A stretch of DNA of 64,000 nt from Jacaranda mimosifolia (taxonomy: Eukaryota > Streptophyta > Magnoliopsida > Lamiales > Bignoniaceae): contig CM032128.1 of assembly GCA_018894105.1 (NCBI GenBank), forward strand, positions 17,341,001-17,405,000, read 5' to 3'. Below, piece by piece: positions 47,143-57,647 of the stretch. Position numbers and translations under genes: made by a program. Within the stretch, counting starts at the first letter, position 1; every line of letters begins with the position of its first letter. Under the pieces are notes generated by a model. That model was given only the letters and a program-made list of their open reading frames with translations. It searched no databases and had not been told where the DNA came from.

Positions 47143-47816
47143 TGTTGAAATAGTCCCTCGCAAGCCAATTAGACTGGCATTGTAAACTATTTCACATGTG
47201 AGACAATCTTAATTGAATGACATTTATAATATGGCCATCTTCATCTAATGCTTATACTTACTTCACTGGCATTTGGTTGAAGCCCTTAGATCACACAAGA
47301 CTACACGATCGTGATCGCAAATCTTCCAAGTTATAGCATCTAAGATCTGGATAGACATCTACTAACGATGCATAAATCCAAGAGTTAGATATTGCTCCAT
47401 TTCATAAGCAAGGCCGTATAAGATATGGTGCATATTAGTGGATGCTTGCTAGAGAACAAGTTTACTGAAGGTCCACCTGGAGAATCCACTAAATAGCAGT
47501 TGCGACAAGTCGGTAGTGACAAGCTCTCCAGCTTATGCTAGCGCGTATAATTAGTCCTCTGACCTGAGGATCCATGGTAATCATATGTTTAGGTCTTCAT
47601 ACTTTGACTCTTCCTTGACCACTTAGCGGTTCTTTCTAGTGAAGGTTGGGTATGATCAACTTAAACATAGAGGTTTGTGAGATTCAAGATAGGATCAGAC
47701 TCCTCGTCAGTGTGAAGGACGAGTACATCGTCTATGTATTTGATAAAGATCAATTTCGAGAAATCTTTGCATAAGGTAGTATGATAATTTAGAAAAAGAG
47801 TTTCCAAAAATAAGGT
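47143..47816 (+). repeat. 3' LTR of element B, first 674 bp
   Basis: Starts TGTTGAAATAGTCCC after the PPT of B and shares the A/B LTR variants (CATTTCATAAGCAAGGCC). It stops at ...AAATAAGGT, homologous to the point where S2 interrupts the A/B LTR at 30397, and another LTR begins. Confidence 0.85.
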
Positions 47817-48637
47817 TGTTGGAATAATGCCCCGCAAGCCAATTAGATTGGCGTTGTAAACTATTTCACTTATGATATAATCTTGATTGAATGATATTCT
47901 TTAAATGGCCATCTTCATCTCATACATATGTTTACTTCATTGGCATTTGGTAGAAGCTCTTAGATCACACAAGACTACGGGACTTGGTCACGTACTAGGT
48001 GGTGATCGTGAAATAAGTCTTACATGGCCGTGATCTTAAACACTTTCAAGTTATAAGATCTTGAGAGACCAAGGGCATCTAGGACCCGGATAGACTTGCA
48101 TTAACAATGCATTAATCCAAGGTGTTGGAAGAATCCACTAGATAGCTGTAGTGGCAAGTCGGTAGGGTTGCGTTCTTCAGTTTACGCTGGTTCATATAAT
48201 TACTCCTTTAACCTGATGATCCATTGTAACCTTGTGTTTAGTCCTCATGCTTTGACTATTGCCTGGCCACATAGCGGATCGTTCGGGTGGAGATTGGGTA
48301 TGAGCTATTTAGACATAGAGGTTTGTGAGATCCAAGATAGGATCCGACTCATCTTCGTTCTGAAGGGCAAATACATCTTCTATGCATTCTGTAATGATCC
48401 ATTGCATGAAATCCTTACGCAAGGTAGTTCAACAATTTAAAAAAGGAGTTTTTCAAAAATAAGGTCATAAAAGGAAATGAACATTAAGAATAGAGACATA
48501 GTATCGAGGAAATTAGGGAGCTGATAAATATATTACCCTAGGACTCTTTCAGGACATAGGAGATGGAAGGACCGTATTTCATGGCACGCATAGAGCTAGA
48601 ACAGTTCTCCAAAAGCATTCATTTTGGCCAACTAGTC
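47817..48637 (+). repeat. Truncated S2-like LTR nested in B's 3' LTR
   Basis: TGTTGGAATAATGCC begins here, preceded by AAGGT (compare GAGGT left of S2). It shares S2-specific variants (TTAAACACTT, GCATTAATCCAAGGTGTTGG) and has an internal deletion near 48129. It is cut at about 48637, where minus-strand LTR of element E begins, so its right end and right target duplication are missing. Confidence 0.82.
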
Positions 48638-49127
48638 ATGTAGCACCAAATAATCAACTTCTTATTTACTTGGTCATGGTTTAACTCCTTAAACTGATTT
48701 GATCAATTTAACAATTAAATTGATCAAGCCAAAAATGACTACAACTGTCTACCTCCAAAAATCGATCAGGAAGGAATTTCTCTAACTCTTAGAAAATTCC
48801 TCATCATCTAGAAGGATTTGCAATTGACTTTTGTGTGTGACCCATTAGGTTCTACCATTCATTAGACATGGTCTGACAACTCTACTCGTGGAGAACTATT
48901 ATAGCTCTTGGAACCTAACTAATTAGTGGAAATGAATATTCTCTTAGTGAACCATTCTAACTCTACTCTTGCCATGCAAATATGGTCCTTTCGTTTCCTA
49001 TTTCCTAAAAGAGGCCTACATTAACATATTTTCTAACTCCCTAACAATCTCGATAACTATATTTCTATTCCCAATGTTCGATTCCCTCTTATGACCACAT
49101 ATTTGGAAAACTCCTTTTACAAATTAT
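48638..49127 (-). repeat. LTR of element E, part 1 (U3 portion, truncated)
   Basis: Minus-strand LTR starting abruptly in the middle of U3 (GTAGCACCAAATAATC) and running to ATTAT, where element F is inserted. The LTR end nearest its own U5, including the TATA region, is missing. Internal rearrangement is visible around 48870-48960. ATTAT (49123-49127) is the left target duplication of F. Confidence 0.8.
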
Positions 49128-51342
49128 TGAAAGCAAGTAAAGCACTAGGATCTAATTTTAAAAACTTCAAAAGCTTAATAAACTTCTGATTACATGCTAA
49201 CTAGGATCAAATCATGCCTAAAATCCAGATTTAGATAGAATGTTACCTTGAAATACTAAAATCCAAGTAGAAAGTGATGAACCTTTCACCAATCCAGAAT
49301 TTGCCAAAAACTGTGCAATAGGAGTGGAGCGATTTCTAACCTCTTCAAAATTGCTCAAACAATCATGAAAAAAATACTGCAACCTCTCAACACCTTGGAG
49401 GAAACATAGTAAAAAAATTAAAATAAAAAAAAAATTGGATCTCCTTGGAAAAATTCGCCAAATAGGACTATGTGTAGGTAGATCTCCAAACCATAGTAAA
49501 CTAACTTGTTTGCCGCTATTGATATGATCTAAACACCAAATAGATATTCTAAAATCTCTAGTCTATAAGATGGAATAAGATCAGAGATAGGCTATGGTGG
49601 AGTCCAATTTTAGGTAGGGAAGAAGAAGAAAAGAGCAAAACTTTCAACATATAAATGTAATGCTTGCAAAAGGCTTTGGAGGGAATTGCAAAAGAATTTA
49701 ATTCTTTCACACTTTCAGTGATGACCTATCCACACACTCATTATATCTATATATAGGATGATGTTGGTGTGGTGCCAAGTTGGCATCACACCTTCATCAA
49801 GGTGGGCGGCCACTTGCATTGGCAAGGTGACAAATGCAAATTCAAATCCAATTTGAATTTCATGTGCATCTTAATTACATTTGAAATCTAATTTCAAGCT
49901 AATTAAAATACTAATTCAAATGAAATTTTCATTTGAATTTTCCCTCCAAAATATGTTCTTCCCATTAATTAAATTAAACACTTTTATTCCATTAATTAAC
50001 CTTTCACTTAACACTTAAGTCAAACAAGCTCAACTTTTAAGCTTGAATTTTGTTAACTTAACTCTTTAAGTTAACTTGACTAATTGATGGTCAAATTGGC
50101 ACCAAATAATTAACTCCTTAATTATTGGTCTAATTTAACTCCTTAAATTAATTGATTAATGTAACACTTAAATTAATCAAGCCAAAATTGACCGATAAAT
50201 TGGATACCTCAAAAATTGGTCTACTAGGAGAAATTCTCTAACTCTTAGAAAATTGTTCCATCAACTAGGAAGTTAATTGGCTTTTGTGTGTGACCCAATA
50301 TGTTCTATCATTCATAGGTCATGGGCTCACAACTCTATGTGACTTTTGAATATCATATATTCATTTTAATTTAAAACACTTTTAAACTAATACACTTGAT
50401 TCAATTAATCTCATTAATTGAAGAGTACCCAATCTCTGTGGTCGATGTCCAACCTCAAGCCAATGGAGCCCAACTAATTGGCTAAAATGAATGTTTTGGA
50501 AAACCATTATAGCTCTACGCTTACCATGCAAATATGGTCCTTCCGTCTTCCATCTCTCGAAAAAGCCCTAGGGCAAGATATTCGTTGGATCCTTAATAGC
50601 CTAGATACTATGTATCTATTCCCAATGCTCGATTCCCTTGTTTGACATCATCTTTGGAAAAATCCTTTTCCAAATTGTCACACCACCTCGTTCAAGGATT
50701 TCTTGGAATCGACCATTATAAAATACATTGGAGATGTATTTGCCCTTCACAAAAGCAAGGAGTCGAATTCCATCTTGGATCTCACAAACCTCCATGCCAA
50801 GTAGCTCATATAAAGACCCACTAAGTGGTCAAGGAAGAGTCAAAGCATGAGGACCAGACACAAGGTTACCATGGATCCTCAAGTCAGAGGACTAAGAATA
50901 TGCACTAGCATAAGCTAGAGAACTTGTCATTATCGACTTGCCACTACAACTATCTAGTGGATTCTCTGATGGGCCCTCAGTGCCTTATTCTCTAACAAGC
51001 ACCAATTAACACACACTCATATCTCATACGGTTGCTCATGGAATGTAGCAATATCTAACTCTTGGATTTATGCATCATTAGTGCAAGTTTATCCAGATCT
51101 TAGATGCCTTATCTTGTAAGATCCTACGACTAGGAAGATTTGAGTCACGACCATGTGAGACTTATTCCATGGTCACCAAACTAAGTCTCATAGTCATGAG
51201 TAATCTAGGGGTTTCATCCAAATGCAAGTGAAGTAACAAAGATCAGAAGATAAATATGATCATATAAAGAATATCATTCAATTAAGATTATTTTACAAAG
51301 AAATGGCTTTTACAAGGCCAATCTAATTGGCTTGCTAGGCAC
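49128..51342 (-). repeat. 3' LTR of element F, inner end deleted
   Basis: Begins TGAAAGCAAGTAAAGC on the plus strand and pairs with 57648-59868 (shared AGGAGTGGAGCGATTT). It ends at ...GCTAGGCAC, about 11 bases short of the canonical CTATTCCAACA, and is joined directly to RNase H sequence; the PPT is gone. Confidence 0.86.
49741..49757 (-). promoter_or_regulatory. TATA-box region of F 3' LTR
   Basis: Minus-strand CCTATATATAGATATAA: the core TATA is preserved but the inverted repeat is partly lost. Confidence 0.5.
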
Positions 51343-51517
51343 CATAGCCTTGAGACCCATAATCTCAAGATGTTCTTCGAACACTTTTTGCGTTAGGGGT
51401 TTTGTTAGTAGATCTGTTATATTCTCTTCCGAGGAAACTCTCTCCACTCGGATGTTGCCTCTATCAATGATCTCCAAAATCAAATGATATGCCTCAAAAT
51501 GTGCTTAGATTTCTGAT

Positions 51518-52112
51518 ATAGAGTTGCTTTAGAAATAAGTAGGAGAGCGATCTCCCTTTTTTTGCTAAAAGTGGGATGCTCCCCTTGGCTTTCTGTGGCT
51601 GTTGGGTTTGTATTGAAATGTGGGATCACTTCGAGGTTTGAACCTTTTGGTATGAATCCTTCAGGGGCTTCCGGAACATCACCCTCGTGGATGGACTTAC
51701 TTCTTCCATCAACGGAAAGGGCAAGCACATTTAGAAATGGAAATAATATAACAACAGGGCCCATTAACCCCGAACCTTCCCTGGAAGAGGCAGCTAGCCC
51801 AACCCCCTTCACCCTATACCCATATGAAATGAATGAAGTGATCGGAGGCGATAGCTTTCGATCCATTCTGTCTCGCCTTTATAGAAAGAGGACTTCTTTC
51901 TCCTTCTGAGACTATAGTAATGGACTTCCTAGTCGAAAGACCAGAGCGCATCTACAGCTAAGGGGGCTCGAGGGCCTTACCCCTGACCCTACCCTAAGCC
52001 TAAAAAGCATGAAGGCAGGGGCACGGAAAAGGCAGTAGAGCGCCCGCTTAAAGAGAAAAGAGAACAATCGATCTGCTCCTCAATGAAGATGAGAATGAGC
52101 GATAGATTGAGT
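51518..52112. other. Foreign insert in F, probably mitochondrial DNA (NUMT-like)
   Basis: About 595 bp unlike any copia sequence in the window and visibly richer in G and C. RNase H sequence of F stops at TTCTGAT (51517) and continues at GAGATCTCGG (52113). Phrases such as AAAGAGAAAAGAGAACAATC, many CGAAAG/TCTC stretches and even base composition are typical of plant mitochondrial intergenic DNA; that judgement rests on style and memory, not on a search. There is no clear target duplication, which fits end-joining capture. That it is foreign to the element is secure; the mitochondrial source is likely but unproven. Confidence 0.65.
51562..51909 (+). pseudogene. 115-codon open frame in the foreign insert, possible mitochondrial ORF fragment
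   Basis: An open frame lies inside the insert on the strand opposite to the pol of F. It includes EEAASPTPFTLYPYEMNEVI and a C-terminal LSRLYRKRTSFSF. I do not recognise a function; the middle part looks like an uncharacterised plant mitochondrial reading frame, from memory only. An overlapping minus-strand frame (51480-51866) covers the same bases. No transmembrane segment or known domain is visible. If the insert is organellar, this frame is not expressed here and would be a fragment. Confidence 0.35.
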
Positions 52113-53480
52113 GAGATCTCGGCTCTTTGGCTTGTGCCACCGCCTCGGGGTTGTCACAATAGACAACTACTGGCTCATCAATGCTAGGCACTACATTCAA
52201 CTCTTGAATAAAGTTTTTCATCCAAACACCTTCCTTTGCAGCTTTTGAAGTTGCAATATATTCTACCTCTGTGGTAAAATTAGCCATGGTGTCTTGTTTG
52301 GAACTCTTTCAACTCACCGCAATGCCATTGAGGTAAAATATGAATCTAGAAGTGGATTTTAGGTCATCTACATCATATCGAAAACTTGAATCCAAAAACC
52401 CCTCTAGTTTTAATTCTCCATTGCCGTATACAAAAAATAAGTCCTTAGTCCTTCTCAAGTACTTAAGGATTGTTTTTATGGCCATCCAGTGACTCTCATC
52501 GGGATTAGATTGGAACATACTCATAACACTTAGTGAGTATGCCACATTCGGTCTTGTACATTGAACTGCATACATTATGCTACCAATAGCAGAGGCATAA
52601 GTTATGTGGAACATCTTTCGTTTCTCTTCCTCTGTCTTGGGGGCTATAGACTTAGAGAGACCAATGCCATGTCCCATGGGAAGAAATCCCTTCTTAGTTT
52701 CTTCCATACTAAGCCTCCTTAGTATCTTGTCAATGAACAGGATTTGGGATAGCCCCAGCATCCTCTAAGATCTTTCTCTATATATACGTATTCCTAATAA
52801 GTAGGATGCTTCTCCCAAATCCTTCATGGAGAATTGTGTAGATAATCACGCTTTACTACACTCTAACATTTCCTAAGTCATTCCCAACGAGAATGATGTA
52901 ATCGACATAAAGCACAATAAACTGTTCACTACTCCCACTAGCCTTCTTATACATACATAGTTCATACACATTTTTGACAAAGCCGAATGATTTGACCGCT
53001 TTATCAAAATATATGTTCCAACTTCAGGATGCTTATTTTAGTCCATAAATGGATCTTTAGAGTTTGCAAACTTTTTGCTCACTCCCCTTGGATCTAAAAC
53101 CTTGTGGTTACCCCATATAGATTTCTTCTTCAATGTCTCCATTAAGGAAAGCGGTTTTCACATCCATTTACCATATCTTATAGTTATAATATATGGCTAT
53201 GGCAAGTAAAATCTGAATGGACTTAGGCATTGCGACCAATGAAAAGGTTTCCTCAAAATCGATACTAGGTCTTTTAGTGTAACCCTTTGCCACTAGTGAC
53301 GCTTTGAGAGTCACCACTTCTCCATCTACTCCGAGCTTTCGCTTATAGATCCACTTGCAACTAATGCAAACTATTCCCTTTGGTGGATCTACCAAAGTCC
53401 TATACTTTGTTTGAGTACATGGAGTCCATTTTGGATCTCATGACCTCAAGCCAACATCCCTAATCTATGTCCAACATAGG

Positions 53481-54960
53481 TTTCTCATAGGTCTTTAGAT
53501 CATTATCTGATTGGCCTGTTTCATGAAAAATCCAAACCTTTTAGGTTACTTCTTGATTTGGTCCAACCTACATAGAGGTTGTGTACAAGGCTTCACTTGC
53601 TCACCTGTTTCCATCGCTTGTGGGATTTCATGATCATCTTGAACTTTATCAAGTTCAACAACAATGCCATTTCTATCTAATAGAAATTGCTTTTTGAAAA
53701 AGTAGGTAATCCTCGAGACAAACACCTTTTGTTTTGAGGGATCATAAAAGTAGTAACCCATAGATGCTCTAGGGTATTCCACAAACTTGCACAAGGTGGA
53801 TCTACTATCCAACTTATCTCCCACTGTCCATCTCACGTACGCGGGAGATCCCTAAACCTTAAGATAATGGTAGGAGGGTGCTTTGCTATGCCATATCTCA
53901 TATGGTGTCTTGGGCACCGACTTTGAAGGTACTATGTTTAGTAGCTTCGCCACTGTATGTAAGGCGTATCCCCGAAATGATATAGGCACATCGAAAAAAC
54001 TCATCATGGAGCGTACCATGTCCAACAAGGTACAATTTCTCCGTTCAGCTTCTCCATTATGTTGGGGTGTGCTAAGTGGAGTCCATTAAGAGAAAATCCC
54101 ATTCTCCTTTAAATAATCCAAGAATTCGGTGCTCAAGTATTCTGCCCATCAATCAGATCGAAGAGCTTTAATACTTAACCCCAATTGTTTTTCTACTTCA
54201 GTCCTATAGACTTTGAACTTTTCAAAGGCTTTGGACATTTTCTTCATAAGAAACACGTGTCCGCATTGACTATAGTCATTGATGAAGGTGATGAAATAGA
54301 AATAGCCTCATCTCCCACTAACTCTTAGTAGTCCACAAATGTCCAATGGATCAAATCCAAGAGACTTGTGGAGCGCTCCGTTTGTCATATAAAGGGAGCC
54401 TTGGTCATTTTTCACTTTAAACAAGATTCACAAGTAGAAAAATCATCAATGCCACTAAATTTTGTGCTTTGAGAGCTTCTAACTTATTCATCCTATTTTC
54501 ATAAATATGTCCAAGTCTTGCATGCCATAAAATGGCATCTTCTTGGATATCTAACTTTCTTTTACTTGTTTGAATGTGCATTAGTGAAAGTTGAGAATCA
54601 AGTATGTACAATCCGTTAATTAGTCTACCTTGCGGAATTAAAGAACCATTCTTTAATGCTTTCATAATCCCATTCGATATAGAAAAATAAACTCCTTAAT
54701 TATCAAGAATAGGAATTGAAATAATGTTCTTAACAAAGCATTCCCCAAGTCCAACTTGACAACACCTTAAAAAGTGGCCCTAACTCTTGCTCCATTTCCT
54801 AGGCGAAGGATCATATACCCTTCATAATGACTCCTTTTCTTTCCCTCCCCTGTAATGAATTACAAATGTGAGACCCACATGCAGTATCAAATACCCATGT
54901 CGAAGAATTAGTCATCATGTGCACTTCAACAAAGTACATACCCTTCTCAAAGGTTGCAAG
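53481..54960 (-). pseudogene. Protease-integrase region of F
   Basis: The linker and integrase end are in 53546-53836 (VGDKLDSRSTLCKFVEYPRA, GYYFYDPSKQKVF, VVELDKVQDDHEIPQ). The integrase core (about 53870-54330) has NGEAERRN-like sequence and a stop within the DRGGEY block. The zinc domain is open in 54417-54665 (LWHARLGHIYENRMNKLEAL), but the CESC part is shifted. About 40 bp are deleted near 54735, in the VLDP..YVP segment. The protease site is intact: WVFDTACGSHICNS, within 54811-55248. Minus-strand order is as expected. Confidence 0.83.
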
Positions 54961-55750
54961 GTAAGCTTTGCAATTTCTTTTCCAATGCCCCATTTCACCA
55001 TAATGGAAACAACTAGCTTCGATTTTAGCCTTCTTCTTAACCCTCCTGGAACTCTTCTCGGGTTGCTTTCCTTTTGAAGAAGAACTTTTCTTCCTCTTAC
55101 CTCCCTTTCTAGGACCCCTAGGGCCTTTCGACTTGGAGGAGGATGCAAGCATAAGGGACTTTTCCTTTCTCATAGTCACCTTCGTGGTCACAAGTATGTT
55201 GATCAACTCATTAATCGTAACTTTTTGCTTGGACATATTGAAGTTCATAAAGAATTGATCATATGATGGTGGGAATGACTATAGGATCAAATCCATGAAA
55301 AGGTCGTTGTCCATACTGTCTAAGCTTCTTAATGAGTGCTATCATCTTGAGGCCGTGATCATGGACATTGGACCCTTCACTCATCTTTGTCCTAAAGAGT
55401 TCCTTGGACAAAGCGAACCTTTCATGTCATCTTTGTACACCATACAACTCTTGTAAGTGTACATATATCTCTCGAGCATGTTTCATGTGCTCATGAGTGT
55501 TTTGGAGCTCGTTGGACATGGAGGCCATCATGACACACCCCTCTTGTAGATCATCATCTAAATATTTTGTGAATATTTCACGTTGGGCGTCGATGGCATC
55601 ATCACCAAGTGTGTCCACGGGACTTTGATCAAGGATGTAAGTCTACTTTTCAGAGTCAAGAATTATTTTAAGGTTTCTCAACCAATCTTGGAAATTTGGC
55701 CCGGTGAGTTTATTGGTTTCCAAAATTGATGCAAGTGGATTCTTAGCTAT
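54961..55750 (-). pseudogene. gag of F
   Basis: The homologous start codon is ATA (55750), as in A and D. Capsid pieces: 55427-55618 (DTLGDDAIDAQREIFTKYLD, DLQEGCVMMASMSNELQN, ELYGVQ). 54811-55248 starts with MNFNMSKQKVTINELINILV and passes through the Lys/Ser-rich linker (RKGGKRKKSSSSKGKQPEKS) to the knuckle CFHYGEMGHWKRNC, in which the second Cys is Tyr. This frame then runs on into protease, as expected for a single gag-pol frame. A small deletion near 55310 shifts the capsid. Confidence 0.83.
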
Positions 55751-57632
55751 TTTGTTTGAAGATTTCGAAAATCTACAAGAGGCGAAGAAAGAGTATAATC
55801 ATTTGATTGAATTTGATATTAAAACATGTTCATGGTCTTTCAAGCATGTTTTTCTCGCACTATTCTATCAAATTCTTCACCCCCAAGAAGACTTTGGGAA
55901 ATCATATTTTCTAGTGAGAATCAAGATCTCAAAGACTTGCAAGTGGACCCACGACTCGTGAGATATCCACAAATAATCGAAAGGTAAGCAACTTTTGCTA
56001 ATTACATCTCATGTAACTCTTGATATATTTTGCTTTACTTTTCATGTGGACCTACGACTTGTGAGATATCCACACTAATAGGTGTTAAGTCGGACTTGCC
56101 AATCAAACTTATATTCGAAACGGGAACCACGACTCGTATGACGATGCATGGGCGTTCTCAAATCAAAGGTACATCATATGCTAAGTATATGGTCACAGCT
56201 TTCCATTATAAATGTGACCCACAACTCGTGAGACATCACACAAATAATGGTAGCATCGTCATGCCACATACTATTGGTAGAATGCTTGGATTAATCAAAC
56301 CTCTTTTAATTTATATCCATTTCGACTTAATATTTGAAAAATACTTAGACATTTTAAGTAGAGAATTTTTGCTTGCAAAGATCTCATCATTTTATCTTCT
56401 TATTTAAGTTTTCTATATCCTAAACATACATCTCATACATCAATAGGATATGAAAAGCATAAATAAGTAAATGTGCCTAGCATGCTCAAGGGTGAAATGA
56501 ACGTGAGCATAACCAAGCAGTGCACTTGGAGCCATAGGTGCACCACCTAGTTGATTTTAGGTAGGTTGATTAAATCTAGCTATTACATGATTGTATCCCA
56601 TATATTCATGGGTCTTCAAAAGTCTCAATGCCTCCATGGCTTTCTTACTCCATGTAACTTTTACATGAGAAAGAAATCCCCACTTCTAGTGATTCTACTT
56701 TCATAATATTTACAAGGTACAAATAAAAAGGCATGCAAGCCTTAATTTAATAAAACACATTTCAACAACTTAAAATAAATAAAATCAATTTTAAAGGCTC
56801 ATGATCATCCCCATTCATTCATCATCTATTCAACAATTAAATGAACATTAAATAAATCAAGAATTAACAATTAATTCTAACAATTAAATGCTTATATCAT
56901 AAACAAATAATTGAAGTAGCATATCATTTATGCCGTTATTGAAAAATTAACTTTAACCAATTTTCAAAAGCATTAAAAAATGTCAAACATAATTTTGAGA
57001 ACCAATATTTTTGCATCTGACAAGTGTGGTGCAAAAATATTTCAAGCACAAAAGGAGTTGGAAAATACGCTCAAGGCTCACCAAAATCCCAAGCAAGGGA
57101 CTGTCGCCCAGCTTGGGGCACGGCTGGGCAGGCTGCTCGCACGGCATGCACACAGTGCCCGACCAGTGCTCGGCAATCCTTGTTTTGGGGCTTCAAAGTG
57201 TGCCAAGCCATTTTCTACTCAACTTTCACACACCAATAATTTTAGCACATGTTCCCTAAGTGCTCAAACATGCCTTCAAAAATTAGGAAAAAGCTATAAT
57301 CATATTCTACAAAATCATCCAATAAAACTCCAATCAAATTGGATCCGAAAATGACCAAAACTCTTTTGATCAATTAGCAACATGCTATATCAACATATAA
57401 CATCATTTAATGCTAAATCAACATTCAACATTAATAGCTATGAATTAAAACATATTAATCATATGAATCAACAGTAAAACACATATTAGCGTGCTTTCAA
57501 TTCATCAATCAAGGAGCTACACACAACATCATCCAAACACTCTAACTATCAGATGAATCAAGAATTTGGTGATAATGACCAATCCATCACATGAACCAAT
57601 CATCAAGAAAATCCAAATCTAAGCATGATTTA
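55751..57632 (-). other. Untranslated leader of F
   Basis: About 1.9 kb, non-coding. It contains four copies of the leader motif in an F-specific form, plus-strand ACCCACGACTCGTGAGA or close variants, near 55947, 56050, 56127 and 56217; its core CACGACTCGTG is a palindrome. The conserved GTGCAC hairpin with 12-nt loop is at 56520-56543, and a GC-rich island is at about 57105-57180. Overlapping open frames across the island (56980-57354, 57011-57259, 57024-57239) are composition artefacts. Confidence 0.7.
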
Positions 57633-57645
57633 GGCTCTGATACCA
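57633..57645 (-). other. Primer binding site of F (perfect)
   Basis: Minus-strand TGGTATCAGAGCC, two bases from the LTR, an exact match to the expected complement of initiator tRNA-Met. It is the only perfect PBS in the window. Confidence 0.88.
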
Positions 57646-57647
57646 CT

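Larger units (their letters stand above)
51343..53480 (-). pseudogene. Reverse transcriptase-RNase H of F, split by foreign DNA
   Basis: RNase H lies at 51343-51517 and resumes at 52113 after the foreign insert; 52048-52287 includes FTTEVEYIATSKAAKEGVWM and VVYCDNPEAVAQAKEPRSH before running into the insert. 52309-52761 reads LSQILFIDKILRRLSMEETK, PKTEEEKRKMFHITYASAIG, NGELKLEGFLDSSFRYDVDD. The catalytic YVDD is YVDY (second Asp lost, near 52890). The RT start is in 53168-53395 ([38 protein letters not shown]). Stops and shifts separate the pieces. It is otherwise one of the better conserved copies. Confidence 0.85.

Noticed and set aside
47817..48637. Independent second insertion into B's 3' LTR at a hotspot
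   Set aside because: Possible, but the identical position and shared S2-specific variants make common descent with S2 simpler; the right edge needed for a firm test is deleted.
56980..57354. 124-codon frame in the leader of F
   Set aside because: Same GC-island effect; three frames overlap and the coding strand is opposite to the element transcript.
57633..57645. tRNA-like sequence (initiator tRNA-Met end)
   Set aside because: Only the 13-nt complement of the tRNA 3' end is present, placed two bases from an LTR: a primer binding site, not a tRNA gene.
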